Notes: generated from the sequence alone by a model not told the origin. A DNA stretch of 64,000 bases from Flavobacterium sp. MK4S-17 (GCF_009848495.1 NZ_WWEP01000006.1:62001-126000), one strand, 5' to 3'; positions 7,367 through 16,229 are shown, counted from the stretch's first letter. Numbers and translations: made by a program.

Positions 7367-9295
7367 ATGCAGTTTAAACACCCGGAAATCCTTTACTTCC
7401 TTTTCCTTTTGGTGCTACCAATATTGGTGCATTTGTTTCAGTTACGCCGCTTTAAAAAAGAATACTTTACCAATGTCAGGTTTTTAAAGGAACTAACTAT
7501 ACAAACCCGTAAAAGCTCTAAAATAAAAAAGTGGTTACTGCTTATTACGAGGCTTTTACTGCTGGCCTTTTTAATTTTTGCTTTTGCCCAGCCTTTTTTT
7601 AAAGCCAAAGACAGCGCAAATGCAGGTAATGAAATGGTAATACTGCTGGATAACTCTTTTTCAATGCAGGCAAAAGGAAGTAAGGGCGAGCTTCTTAAAA
7701 GGGCTGTGCAGGATTTACTTGAAAACATTCCAGATGAAAGGCAGTTTACCCTTGTTACCACTACAGGGGTTTACAGGGATACCGATATAAAATCAATACA
7801 AAAAGAACTGCAAAATTTACAATACAGCGATATTGCTTTCCGCCCTGATTTTTTACTTACAAAGGCCGGAATAAAAAACAACGCAAAAAGTATTGATGCC
7901 ATAGTTATTACCGATGCTGTAAACCTTGATACCAAAGATATCAGCAGCTTTAATGCGGAAAATCCGGTATATTTTATAGTACCCGAAGCAGAAAACAAAA
8001 GCAATATTGCTATTGACAGTGTATATATTTCTCAGGTACTGGACAATTTTTATGAGGTTACTGTTACCATGCAGGCCTATGGTAAAACAGATAGTGATGT
8101 ATCAATAGCACTATATAATGGCAATAACCTTACTGCAAAAACCCTTGTAAAGTTTGATGAAAATAAAAAGCAAAGTGTATTTACATTACCAAAGCAGGAC
8201 TTTCATGGTTATGTTTCTGTAACCGATAAGAGCCTTGCTTATGATAATACATATTATTTCAGCATATCAAAACCTGAAAAAGCCAATGTAATAGCTATTG
8301 GCAATGATGAAAAAAATAATTTCCTTTCCCGTATTTATACTGCTGATGATTTTAATTATACTTCAACGGCATTGCGCACGCTTGATTATAACAGCCTGCA
8401 AAAGCAGGATGCTATTATATTAAATGAACTGGATGAAATACCACAGGCGCTTATAACCACATTAAAATCGTTTTATAATGAAGGCGGTAATATAATTATT
8501 ATCCCTTCAGAAAAAAGCAGCCTCCAAAACCTTAACCAGCTATCATCTGAATTTGGCGGTACAGCTTTTACTGCTGCGGCTACAGGCAAACGCCAGATAA
8601 CTAAAATAGCTTTTAGCCATCCGCTATACCAAACGGTTTTTGAAAAACGTACAGACAATTTCCAGTATCCTGAAATAAATTCAGGTTTTGTACTATCCGG
8701 CAGCGGGCTGCCTGTACTTTCTTTTGCAGACCAAACACCATTCCTGGCATCAGTTACCAACGGTATAGGCAACGCCTACATATTTGCAGGAGCCATTAAT
8801 AAGCAAAACAGTAATTTTCAAAATTCACCGCTAATTGTGCCCACATTTTTCAACATGGCGCAAAATAGCGGCAAAACGGGCATAAATGCATTTACCATAG
8901 GGCAAAACCACAGCCTGCTGCTTGATGCAGTACTTTCTAAAGATGAAGTGCTTACGGTAAAAAATGAAACTGCAGATTTTATACCCATGCAGCAAATACT
9001 TAACAACAGGGTGAAGCTATCTTTTGGCGATTATCCTGAAACAGCAGGCAACTACAGTATTTATAAAAAAGGAGAAAAACTTAAAGACATAAGTTTTAAC
9101 CATGCCCGCACAGAAAGTAACCTGAACCTTGGCAACAAAGCTGTTTTAAATGATTTTACCAAAGTACAGTCCGTGGGCACAGTATTTAATGATATTGATT
9201 CTGCACGCACGGCAAATGAATTGTGGAAGTGGTTTGTAATAGGCACGCTTATATTTTTATTGATTGAATTATTTATACAAAAATTTGTAAAATGA
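7367..9295 (+). CDS. BatA-domain / von Willebrand-type membrane protein
   Basis: Residues 1-80 match the BatA aerotolerance N-terminal domain (FKHPEILYFLFLLVLPILVHLFQLRRF, second helix near 56-76, then FAQPFF). A vWA-like domain follows with the metal-site motif DNSFS in VILLDNSFSMQ near residue 92. The middle is a large extracytoplasmic region, and a C-terminal helix (WKWFVIGTLIFLLIELFI) ends the protein, so it has three predicted membrane spans. Homologues occur widely in Bacteroidetes, but their role is not established. The next gene starts inside its stop codon (ATGA), implying translational coupling. A -7-like TATTTTTG is at 7343-7350. Confidence 0.85.
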   Translation: MQFKHPEILYFLFLLVLPILVHLFQLRRFKKEYFTNVRFLKELTIQTRKSSKIKKWLLLITRLLLLAFLIFAFAQPFFKAKDSANAGNEMVILLDNSFSMQAKGSKGELLKRAVQDLLENIPDERQFTLVTTTGVYRDTDIKSIQKELQNLQYSDIAFRPDFLLTKAGIKNNAKSIDAIVITDAVNLDTKDISSFNAENPVYFIVPEAENKSNIAIDSVYISQVLDNFYEVTVTMQAYGKTDSDVSIALYNGNNLTAKTLVKFDENKKQSVFTLPKQDFHGYVSVTDKSLAYDNTYYFSISKPEKANVIAIGNDEKNNFLSRIYTADDFNYTSTALRTLDYNSLQKQDAIILNELDEIPQALITTLKSFYNEGGNIIIIPSEKSSLQNLNQLSSEFGGTAFTAAATGKRQITKIAFSHPLYQTVFEKRTDNFQYPEINSGFVLSGSGLPVLSFADQTPFLASVTNGIGNAYIFAGAINKQNSNFQNSPLIVPTFFNMAQNSGKTGINAFTIGQNHSLLLDAVLSKDEVLTVKNETADFIPMQQILNNRVKLSFGDYPETAGNYSIYKKGEKLKDISFNHARTESNLNLGNKAVLNDFTKVQSVGTVFNDIDSARTANELWKWFVIGTLIFLLIELFIQKFVK

Positions 9296-10551
9296 ACCTG
9301 ATTTTCAAACAAGCGGTTGTTATAGATAAACACAGCCGGTTTAATAACAAAACTGTAGATATACAGGTTGAAAACGGCACAATAACCAAAATTGCTGATA
9401 CCATTACGGCAGGCGAAAATTTTGAGGTGGTTGAACTGGAAAACCTGCATATATCACGTGGCTGGTTTGATAGCTCCGTCAGTTTCGGTGAGCCGGGTTT
9501 TGAAGACAGGGAAACTATAGCAAACGGGCTTAATACTGCCGCCCTCAGCGGATTTACAGATGTAGCACTGCAACCAAACGGCTACCCTGTTGCGGATACA
9601 CAGGCTGATATTAGTTTTGTACTTAACCGTGCAGGCAATCATGCAACAACGCTGCACCCTATTGGTGCCCTTACCAAAGGCAGTGAGGGAAAAGACATAG
9701 CTGAATTGTTCGACATGAAAAATGCCGGCGCAGTTGCTTTTGGCGATTACAACAAATCAATAACAGATGCCAACATAGTAAAGATAGCATTGCAGTACGT
9801 TCAGGACTTTAACGGCTTGGTAATAACTTTTTGCCAAGATGAGAAAATTAAGGGCAAAGGTGTGGTACATGAAGGATATGTAAGTACAAAACTAGGGCTT
9901 AAAGGCATACCTGCCCTTGCGGAGGAACTACAGGTAGCCCGCAATTTATTCCTTTTGGAGTATACAGGCGGCAAAATGCATATACCTACAATATCAACGG
10001 CCAAATCGGTACAATTGGTGCGCGAGGCAAAGGCAAAAGGATTAAATGTTACCTGCAGTGCAGCAATACATAATCTTACACTTACAGATGATGAACTTAC
10101 AGGCTTTGATACCCGCTATAAGGTAATGCCGCCACTGCGCACGGAAAGTGAAAGGCTTGCCCTTATAGAAGGTATAAAGGATGGCACCATAGATATGATT
10201 ACCAGCGACCACAACCCTATTGATATTGAAAATAAAAAACTGGAATTTGACCTTGCCAAAGATGGCACCATTGGGCTTGAAAGTGCAATTGGGGCACTTA
10301 GTACTATATTGCCATTAGATTTGGCTATAGAAAAACTAACCGCTGGGAAAAATGTTTTTGGTATTGAAAATCATGTAATAGCAGAAGGAAAGCCTGCCTG
10401 CTTTACACTGTTTAACCCTGATTATGCTTTTACCTTTGATAAAGCCCATATAATATCAAAATCTAAAAACTCAGCGTTTTTAGGCAGGCAGTTAAAAGGA
10501 AAAGCATACGGCATATTTAATAATGGTAAACTTGTAGTAAACATAAAATAA
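9292..10551 (+). CDS. Dihydroorotase-like protein, metal ligands lost
   Basis: The overall fold and 419-aa length match type I dihydroorotase (amidohydrolase superfamily), which closes carbamoyl-aspartate to dihydroorotate in pyrimidine synthesis. The key metal motif DxHxHxRxPG reads DSSVSFGEPG near residue 59, so both histidines and the substrate arginine are absent. The HxxHxS motif reads HIPTIS, losing the second histidine. Only the late aspartate (TSDHNPI near 303) remains. Inactive DHOase-like proteins are known in other bacteria as partners of aspartate transcarbamoylase, so a structural or regulatory role is possible. It overlaps the BatA-like gene by 4 bp and the next gene by 1 bp. 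Confidence 0.85.
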   Translation: MNLIFKQAVVIDKHSRFNNKTVDIQVENGTITKIADTITAGENFEVVELENLHISRGWFDSSVSFGEPGFEDRETIANGLNTAALSGFTDVALQPNGYPVADTQADISFVLNRAGNHATTLHPIGALTKGSEGKDIAELFDMKNAGAVAFGDYNKSITDANIVKIALQYVQDFNGLVITFCQDEKIKGKGVVHEGYVSTKLGLKGIPALAEELQVARNLFLLEYTGGKMHIPTISTAKSVQLVREAKAKGLNVTCSAAIHNLTLTDDELTGFDTRYKVMPPLRTESERLALIEGIKDGTIDMITSDHNPIDIENKKLEFDLAKDGTIGLESAIGALSTILPLDLAIEKLTAGKNVFGIENHVIAEGKPACFTLFNPDYAFTFDKAHIISKSKNSAFLGRQLKGKAYGIFNNGKLVVNIK

Positions 10552-10880
10552 TGAATTACAATAATACTGTAGAACAAGGCAAAACCGCCGCCATTGTAAG
10601 CTATTTTACAATTATAGGCACTGTAATAGCAATTTTTATGAACAGCGAACATAAAAACAGTTTCGCTTCATTTCATATCCGGCAAACGCTGGGGCTGTTC
10701 CTTACTTTTTTTGCATTGGGTTACCTGGTGGGCTATCTTAACAGTTGGGCGGCTACCTCGGCATTTTACCTTTTTTTCTTTGTATTATGGGTATTCGGCT
10801 TTTTAGGAGCAGTGCAGGGTGAAATGAAAGTTGTACCGCTTATAGGGCAGTATTTTCAAAAATGGTTTAAAAATATATAG
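10551..10880 (+). CDS. Small membrane protein, DUF4870/Tic20-like
   Basis: 109 aa with an N-terminal segment TAAIVSYFTIIGTVIAIFMN, then SFASFHIRQTLGLFLTFFALGY and a third and fourth hydrophobic stretch. The pattern, with a conserved FHIRQ between helices 1 and 2, is typical of DUF4870-like or import-component (Tic20-like) proteins. Its start codon overlaps the previous stop by one base (TAATG), indicating coupling. Function is unknown. Confidence 0.75.
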   Translation: MNYNNTVEQGKTAAIVSYFTIIGTVIAIFMNSEHKNSFASFHIRQTLGLFLTFFALGYLVGYLNSWAATSAFYLFFFVLWVFGFLGAVQGEMKVVPLIGQYFQKWFKNI

Positions 10881-10882
10881 CA

Positions 10883-11533
10883 ATGGAACTTTCATTATAC
10901 CACTTGGTTAAAGAGCCCAAAGTCAAGAAAGATAAAAACCCGCTTTTGCTGCTGCTGCATGGGTATGGCAGTAATGAAGAAGATTTATTCTCTTTTGCAG
11001 GACAGCTTCCTGATGACTATTTCATAGTATCTGCACGTGCGCCCTATGCTTTGCCGCCTTATGGTAATGCATGGTATGCCATTAACTTTGATGCAGGCAT
11101 GAATAAATTTTCTGATAATGAGCAGGCTGTACAATCCCGCGACCTGATTGTAAAATTTATAGATGAGCTGTGTAGTGCATATCCTATAGATAATCATAAC
11201 ATTACACTTATCGGTTTTAGCCAGGGCGCAATATTAAGCTATGCAGTATCACTCACCTATCCTGAAAAAATAAAAAGGGTTATAGCATTAAGCGGCTACC
11301 TTAACATGGATATAGTTAATAAGGCTTTACATACCGAAAATTTAACAAGGCTGCAATACTTTATATCACATGGCGCGGCCGATCAGGTAATTCCTGTGGA
11401 ATGGGCGCGTAGAGCCCCTGAATTCCTTAAAAATTTAGGTATTAAGGCAGAATATCATGAATACCCTGCAGGACATGGTGTAGCCCCTCAAAATTTTTAT
11501 GATTTATTAAGCTGGCTGGAAAAAACCAAATAG
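10883..11533 (+). CDS. Alpha/beta hydrolase, phospholipase/carboxylesterase family
   Basis: A cytoplasmic serine hydrolase of the Abhydrolase_2 type. LLLLHGYGSNEEDL forms the oxyanion region, the nucleophile is in GFSQG near residue 111, the acid is probably the Asp of GAADQVIPV near 166, and the His is in AGHGV near 197. The family acts on short-chain esters or lysophospholipids; the natural substrate is unknown. It follows the membrane protein by 2 bp as the last gene of the operon and meets the lipoprotein gene tail to tail. Confidence 0.9.
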   Translation: MELSLYHLVKEPKVKKDKNPLLLLLHGYGSNEEDLFSFAGQLPDDYFIVSARAPYALPPYGNAWYAINFDAGMNKFSDNEQAVQSRDLIVKFIDELCSAYPIDNHNITLIGFSQGAILSYAVSLTYPEKIKRVIALSGYLNMDIVNKALHTENLTRLQYFISHGAADQVIPVEWARRAPEFLKNLGIKAEYHEYPAGHGVAPQNFYDLLSWLEKTK

Positions 11534-11534
11534 G

Positions 11535-12023
11535 TTAATTTTCTATAGAATCATCGCCAACAACGCGCTCCTCCTCTATGGCTGCCCCGGCATACATAAC
11601 TTTACCGTTTTGGGTTAATATATACCCGCTGCCCGGTTGCAGCTTCCATTCTCCGGCTGTATAAGGTGCATCTTTGCCCTCCTGGGTAAGTATAATTGTT
11701 TTTGTAGTATTGGGCAGGAAAAGCTCTGCTTTATTCCCTTCTTTTTCAAATATTACAAAGGCACTCAGTTCCATGCCTTCTTCCTTAAGGTCATCGGCCG
11801 TGTTAAGCCTGTAGCCTTCGTCAAACGGGCGTATGCACTCTCCCCTTAATTCCGACCACTTATAACCTGCAGAAGTTACACAGCCATTGGCATCCTTATC
11901 TGTACCAAGTATAACTTTATTGCCTGTTTTTACCTTTACTGCATCATCATCACGGTCTTTTAAAACAAAGTCACACGAAATTAATGCCGGCAGCACCAGC
12001 GCCATGAAAATAAGCTTTTTCAT
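11535..12023 (-). CDS. Putative lipoprotein, 162 aa
   Basis: MKKLIFMALVLPALISC is a lipoprotein signal peptide with a lipobox (LISC) and Cys17 as the likely lipidated residue, followed by DFVLKDRDDD. The acidic stretch after the Cys resembles a Bacteroidetes surface-export signal, though not in canonical position. The mature part carries two further cysteines (NGCVTS and GECIRP). No domain was recognised. It is the last gene of a three-gene minus-strand group. Confidence 0.75.
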   Translation of the reverse strand: MKKLIFMALVLPALISCDFVLKDRDDDAVKVKTGNKVILGTDKDANGCVTSAGYKWSELRGECIRPFDEGYRLNTADDLKEEGMELSAFVIFEKEGNKAELFLPNTTKTIILTQEGKDAPYTAGEWKLQPGSGYILTQNGKVMYAGAAIEEERVVGDDSIEN

Positions 12024-12058
12024 TACGTAAAATTAAGGGGTACTAAAAGTACAAAAAA

Positions 12059-12565
12059 TTAATTTGGAACTAAGGTGTTGGAATGTAATAAAGTTTCTGC
12101 CGTTTCAAAGGATACATTACCTTCATTATCAATAAAATACTTAATCAGCACTTCACCCCACGCCTGCCCATTGGAAAAATCGGCAATAACCCAGCGGTTG
12201 TTCAGTACTTTAATTTTGTTTATTAAAAACGGCCTGCTGTCAATCGGCGGATACTGGATTAAAGTATTACCCGTATCACTTTTATTTAAGGCATAAATAC
12301 CATCACGCACCTTTATGGCTATGCGGTTAATGTCCTGCCCATTAAAGTATTCAATAGCATTAGAATTGTTTTGCAGGGAGAAATAATCTGCCTCGGTTAC
12401 TCTGTCCTTTTCAGCTTTCAGGCTGTCTTTAAGTACGGCTACCCTATCTGAAAGGCTTTCCGCACGCTGCATTTCATGCTGCTGGCTTTTGCTTAAATAC
12501 ATATACATGAATACATTAATAAGCAGTGAAAAAATAAAAAGGTATAAAAATATATTCTTTTTCAT
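12059..12565 (-). CDS. Membrane-anchored hypothetical protein, 168 aa
   Basis: MKKNIFLYLFIFSLLINVFM is an N-terminal anchor or uncleaved signal. A short coiled-coil stretch (AESLSDRVAVLKDSLKAEKDRV) follows at about residues 35-56, and then a soluble domain with GQDINRIAIKVRDGIYALN and ADFSNGQAWGEVLIKYF. Only 2 bp separate it from the MBL hydrolase gene upstream, so the two are probably co-transcribed. No family was recognised. Confidence 0.7.
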   Translation of the reverse strand: MKKNIFLYLFIFSLLINVFMYMYLSKSQQHEMQRAESLSDRVAVLKDSLKAEKDRVTEADYFSLQNNSNAIEYFNGQDINRIAIKVRDGIYALNKSDTGNTLIQYPPIDSRPFLINKIKVLNNRWVIADFSNGQAWGEVLIKYFIDNEGNVSFETAETLLHSNTLVPN

Positions 12566-12567
12566 GT

Positions 12568-13338
12568 TTATATGGTTATTTGTAAGTTGTCAAAAGCTAA
12601 AAATACATTGTCCGGCAGCTTTTCCTGCACCTGGTCATGAAAGCCCATCAGGTGGCTGATGTGGGTTAAATAAGCCGTTTCGGGCTTAATCTCTTTTATA
12701 AAATCAAGTGCTTCCTCAAGGTTAAAGTGTGTGTGGTGCGGTTCTTCCCTTAATGCACTTACTACTAAAACCTTTACACCTTTCAGCTTATGTTTTTCGT
12801 CTGCTGCAATGGTTTTTACATCGGTTAGGTAAGCAAAACTATCGCCAACCCTGTAACCGAAAATTTCAATATTGCCATGCATGGCAAGTATAGGTACAAT
12901 AGTTTTTCCACCCAGCACAAATGGTTTGTCTTTTATTACCTCAATAGTTTCCACAGATGGCGCGCCGGGGTATTTGTTTTCCTTTTCAAATATATAGTCA
13001 AAACGTTTTTTAAGGATTTGCAGTACACGCTTGTGTCCATAAACAGGAATATCGCCCTGCCTGAAAAAAAACGGCCTTATATCATCCAGCCCTGCTGTAT
13101 GGTCGGCATGTTCATGGGTAAAAAGTATACCGTCAAGCTTCTGGCAGTTGCAGGTAAGCATCTGCTGCCTGAAATCGGGCCCGCAGTCAATAACATACGA
13201 ATATTCATCCCACTGCAGCCATACCGAAACCCGAAGGCGTTTATCCTTAGGATTGTTACTATGGCAAACAGGGTGGCTGCTGCCAATTACAGGGATGCCC
13301 TGCGAGGTGCCGGTACCTAAAAACCATACTTTAACCAC
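12568..13338 (-). CDS. MBL-fold metallo-hydrolase, PhnP-like
   Basis: A metallo-beta-lactamase-fold phosphodiesterase-type hydrolase: GTGTSQGIPVIG at the N-terminus, the metal motif THEHADH near residue 75, AMHGN and a late THISH motif. PhnP-like enzymes cleave cyclic phosphodiesters; the substrate here is unknown. The only usable start is GTG at 13338, because a stop lies two codons upstream and the conserved N-terminus begins at once. It is the first gene of the minus-strand trio and diverges from the 489-aa gene. Confidence 0.88.
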   Translation of the reverse strand: MVKVWFLGTGTSQGIPVIGSSHPVCHSNNPKDKRLRVSVWLQWDEYSYVIDCGPDFRQQMLTCNCQKLDGILFTHEHADHTAGLDDIRPFFFRQGDIPVYGHKRVLQILKKRFDYIFEKENKYPGAPSVETIEVIKDKPFVLGGKTIVPILAMHGNIEIFGYRVGDSFAYLTDVKTIAADEKHKLKGVKVLVVSALREEPHHTHFNLEEALDFIKEIKPETAYLTHISHLMGFHDQVQEKLPDNVFLAFDNLQITI

Positions 13339-13366
13339 AGGTTATTTTTTTACAAAAATAACATTA

Positions 13367-13401
13367 TTTGTTTTATTAAACTGCGGTATTTGCTAACTTT
13401 G
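13367..13401 (+). promoter_or_regulatory. Promoter of the 489-aa conserved gene
   Basis: TTTG at 13367-13370 and TAACTTTG at 13394-13401 are 23 bp apart, the upper end of the Bacteroidetes range. The start codon is 19 bp downstream. Confidence 0.55.
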
Positions 13402-13420
13402 CGATATATCACTTCCGGCT

Positions 13421-14890
13421 ATGAAACTAACTGAAAATGACATTACGCTAAAAGGCGATAAAATAATTGAGCACGTACCCTCTATTAAAGATAAAACCCT
13501 CCGTATAAATCTTAATGAAAATATTTACGGCACTTTTTCCGAAATAGGTGCGGGCCAGGAAACCGTGCGCCATTTTTTCAGGGCAGGCGGTTCTTCCGGT
13601 ACTATCGCAAAGGCAATGTCAGCTTATGATAAGGATTTTAGCGATGCTATTTACGGTGTTGAGGATGACGGACGTTATGTTACCGAAAGCAGACTGAAAA
13701 AAATGCTTACTCATGAAGTGAAAATTATTGAAAGCCGCCTTAAAAGGGATAAACACCCTAATAAAGTATTTTTTAGTTATGCCAATACCGTTGCCACCAT
13801 AGATTTTGCCAAGCAGTTTAAAGGGCATGGCTGGGTAGGCATTAAATACCAGGTTGAGCCGGATGAAGATTATAATGAAATAATACTGCACATACGCTTT
13901 AAGGAGAACGATGCGCGCCTGCAGCAGGAAACATTAGGAATACTGGGTGTCAACCTTATATATGGCGCATTTTATAAATATAACGACCCTAAAAAGCTTT
14001 TACGCTACCTGTATGACCACTTGGATAAAGACCAGCTTGAAATAGATACTATTAACTTTTCGGGGCCACGCTTTGCAGATGTTGACAACAGGCTTATGAG
14101 CCTTCAATTGGTTAAAAACGGTATGACAGATGCGGTTATGTTTAACCCTGAAGGTAAAAATGTACTGCCCGCAGCAGTACTGTACAAAAAAAATATACTT
14201 GCCTTGCGGGGTAGTTTCCGCCCGGTTACTAAGGTAAATATGGATATGTATGAGAAATCATACAGGATGTTTCTTGAAGAAAATAAGGTTGATAAGGACA
14301 AAGCCCTTGTGGTTTTTGAAATTACATTATCCAACCTGAGGTCTGAAGGCGAAATTGACGAGCGTGATTTTATGGACAGGGCAGAATTACTTTGCTCACT
14401 CGGGCAAAATGTAATGATTTCCAATTTCCAGGAATATTACCGTGTGGTAGAGTATTTTTCAAGCTATACCAAAGCCCGTATGGGGCTGGCAATGGGTGTA
14501 AATAACCTTGTGGACATATTTGATGAAAAATATTACCGCCATTTAAGCGGGGGCATACTGGAAGCTTTTGGCAAACTGTTTTACAGGGATTTAAAGGTAT
14601 TTCTTTACCCAATGAAGGATGAAGAGGGAGAAATCATTAATTCTGAAAACCTTAAGGTACACCCCCGGATGAAGGAACTATACAAATTTTTTAAATTTAA
14701 CGGTAAGGTTATTGACATACCTGAAGTAAAGGAAGACCACCTGGATATATTTTCAAGGGAAGTTTTAAAAATGATAAGCAAAGGCCAGACAGGATGGGAA
14801 GGTATGCTGCCACCCGGCGTTGCAGATATTATTAAAAAGAACCATCTTTTTGGTTACGACCCGAAAAAGCTTCTTGCCGAACAAAATTAA
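13421..14890 (+). CDS. Conserved protein of unknown function, 489 aa
   Basis: A soluble protein without signal peptide or membrane helix. It has recognisable ordered segments: an N-terminal GAGQETVRHFFRAGGSSGTIAKA glycine-rich stretch, HGWVGIKYQ, and a central segment GMTDAVMFNPEGKNVLPAAVLYKKNILALRG. I recall very similar proteins in flavobacteria with inconsistent names (some nicotinate-nucleotide adenylyltransferase, some TonB-related), but no nucleotidyltransferase HxGH motif is visible, so neither name is supported. It is monocistronic, with its own promoter and terminator. Confidence 0.8.
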   Translation: MKLTENDITLKGDKIIEHVPSIKDKTLRINLNENIYGTFSEIGAGQETVRHFFRAGGSSGTIAKAMSAYDKDFSDAIYGVEDDGRYVTESRLKKMLTHEVKIIESRLKRDKHPNKVFFSYANTVATIDFAKQFKGHGWVGIKYQVEPDEDYNEIILHIRFKENDARLQQETLGILGVNLIYGAFYKYNDPKKLLRYLYDHLDKDQLEIDTINFSGPRFADVDNRLMSLQLVKNGMTDAVMFNPEGKNVLPAAVLYKKNILALRGSFRPVTKVNMDMYEKSYRMFLEENKVDKDKALVVFEITLSNLRSEGEIDERDFMDRAELLCSLGQNVMISNFQEYYRVVEYFSSYTKARMGLAMGVNNLVDIFDEKYYRHLSGGILEAFGKLFYRDLKVFLYPMKDEEGEIINSENLKVHPRMKELYKFFKFNGKVIDIPEVKEDHLDIFSREVLKMISKGQTGWEGMLPPGVADIIKKNHLFGYDPKKLLAEQN

Positions 14891-14917
14891 AAAAAGCCCT
14901 TTACAAGGGCTTTTTTT
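14889..14917. terminator. Bidirectional terminator
   Basis: The hairpin AAAAAAAGCCCT-TTACA-AGGGCTTTTTTT lies between the convergent 489-aa gene and bcp. Confidence 0.88.
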
Positions 14918-14919
14918 AA

Positions 14920-15372
14920 TCACTTAAGTATCTGGCTGGAATGTTCTTTGGTTTTTACTTTATCTATAATCTCCTCAATAATACCATTTTCATCAATAAT
15001 AAAAGTTGTGCGGTGTATGCCGTCAAATTCCCTACCCATAAACTTTTTGGGACCCCAAACACCAAATGCATGTATCATTTCCTTATTCTCATCTGCTATA
15101 AGTGGAAAAGGAAAATTATATTTATCCCTAAATTTACCCTGGGCCTTTTGGTCATCAGCGCTTACTCCTAATAACTCATAATTGTTGGCTTTAAACCGTT
15201 CAAAATTATCCCTTAAATCACAGGCTTCTGTAGTACAGCCCGGTGTATTTGCTTTAGGATAAAAGAAAACCACTACCTTTTTGCCTTGGTAATCACTAAG
15301 CTTATGCGCTTTACCATCCTGATCTATACCTGAAAAGTCAGGAACTTTATCACCTTTTTTTAATGTTGTCAT
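14920..15372 (-). CDS. bcp: Thioredoxin-dependent peroxiredoxin, BCP type
   Basis: It reduces peroxides in the cytoplasm using thioredoxin. The 150-aa chain from the ATG at 15372 starts MTTLKKGDKVPDFSG, the usual N-terminus; upstream in-frame codons would add a non-conserved stretch reaching into the divergent nth gene. The peroxidatic cysteine is in FYPKANTPGCTTEACD near residue 45, with a second Cys five residues later as in atypical 2-Cys BCPs. The Arg and the FGVWGPKKFMGREFDGI segment are also typical. Only 34 bp separate it from divergent nth. Confidence 0.93.
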   Translation of the reverse strand: MTTLKKGDKVPDFSGIDQDGKAHKLSDYQGKKVVVFFYPKANTPGCTTEACDLRDNFERFKANNYELLGVSADDQKAQGKFRDKYNFPFPLIADENKEMIHAFGVWGPKKFMGREFDGIHRTTFIIDENGIIEEIIDKVKTKEHSSQILK

Positions 15373-15406
15373 AACTGTTATATTTGTTTGTATAAAATTA
15401 CAAAAA

Positions 15407-16069
15407 ATGACCAAGGCTGAAAAGGCGCAATTTGTTATAGATACGCTAAAAAAGATATACCCAACCATACCCATACCTTTAGACCATAAGGACCCTTACA
15501 CTTTATTGATTGCCGTTTTAATGTCTGCCCAAAGCACGGATGTGCGTGTAAACCAGATAACCCCACTGCTTTTTGAGCGTGCCGATAACCCCAGGCAAAT
15601 GGTAAAACTGGATGTAGATGAAATAAGGGAAATAATAAAACCCGTTGGGCTTTCCCCTGCCAAAGCTAAAGCTATACACAGGTTATCAGAAATATTACTT
15701 GAAAAGCATAACGGGCAGGTTCCTGATAATTTTGAAGACCTGGAAGCGTTACCCGGTGTGGGCCACAAAACCGCCAGTGTGGTTATGAGCCAGGCTTTTG
15801 GCGTGCCTGCTTTTCCTGTGGACACACACATACACCGGCTAATGTACAGATGGGGACTGAGCAATGGAAAAAATGTTGTACAGACAGAAAAAGATGCAAA
15901 AAAACTTTTTCCCGAGGAATTATGGAATGACCTGCACCTGCAAATAATATGGTATGGAAGGCAATACTCACCCGCGCGGGGATGGAGCCTGGACAAAGAT
16001 ATTATTACAAGAACAATAGGCCGAAAATCGGTGCTGGATGAATATTATAAAAAAACCTCCCGCAAATAA
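15407..16069 (+). CDS. nth: Endonuclease III-type DNA glycosylase without Fe-S site
   Basis: It removes oxidised pyrimidines and nicks abasic sites in base excision repair. The helix-hairpin-helix LPGVGHKTA near residue 114 carries the catalytic Lys, and the catalytic Asp is in FPVDTHIHR near 137. The C-terminus, which usually has four cysteines binding a 4Fe-4S cluster, reads WYGRQYSPARGWSLDKD with none, so the cluster is absent. The length (220 aa) is otherwise normal, so this is a natural variant rather than a truncation. A terminator overlaps its stop codon. Confidence 0.92.
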   Translation: MTKAEKAQFVIDTLKKIYPTIPIPLDHKDPYTLLIAVLMSAQSTDVRVNQITPLLFERADNPRQMVKLDVDEIREIIKPVGLSPAKAKAIHRLSEILLEKHNGQVPDNFEDLEALPGVGHKTASVVMSQAFGVPAFPVDTHIHRLMYRWGLSNGKNVVQTEKDAKKLFPEELWNDLHLQIIWYGRQYSPARGWSLDKDIITRTIGRKSVLDEYYKKTSRK

Positions 16070-16084
16070 AACGGGAGGTTTTTT
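16049..16084. terminator. Terminator after nth
   Basis: The hairpin AAAAAACCTCCCG / CGGGAGGTTTTTT includes the nth stop codon in its loop and sits against the end of the convergent 47-aa gene. Confidence 0.88.
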
Positions 16085-16085
16085 C

Positions 16086-16229
16086 TTAATTAGCTATATT
16101 CTCAAAAGTGCCGTTACCTGTTTTAACTATTCTTAATGCTTTGGAAAAGCTAAGCAAAAAATTTATTGTTTCTTTTTTAGGTAACATTTTTGGAGCTGCC
16201 AATTTCTTTTTAGAGTAAATTTTTGCCAT
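16086..16229 (-). CDS. Small basic protein downstream of ECF sigma gene, 47 aa
   Basis: The reading frame encodes a 47-aa lysine-rich protein starting MAKIYSKKKLAAPKML and ending TGNGTFENIAN. It lies 50 bp downstream of the ECF sigma gene on the same strand and ends at the nth terminator, so it is probably the second cistron. Similar short proteins at this position are, from memory, common in flavobacteria. It has no membrane segment, so it is not a classical anti-sigma factor. Function is unknown. Confidence 0.6.
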   Translation of the reverse strand: MAKIYSKKKLAAPKMLPKKETINFLLSFSKALRIVKTGNGTFENIAN

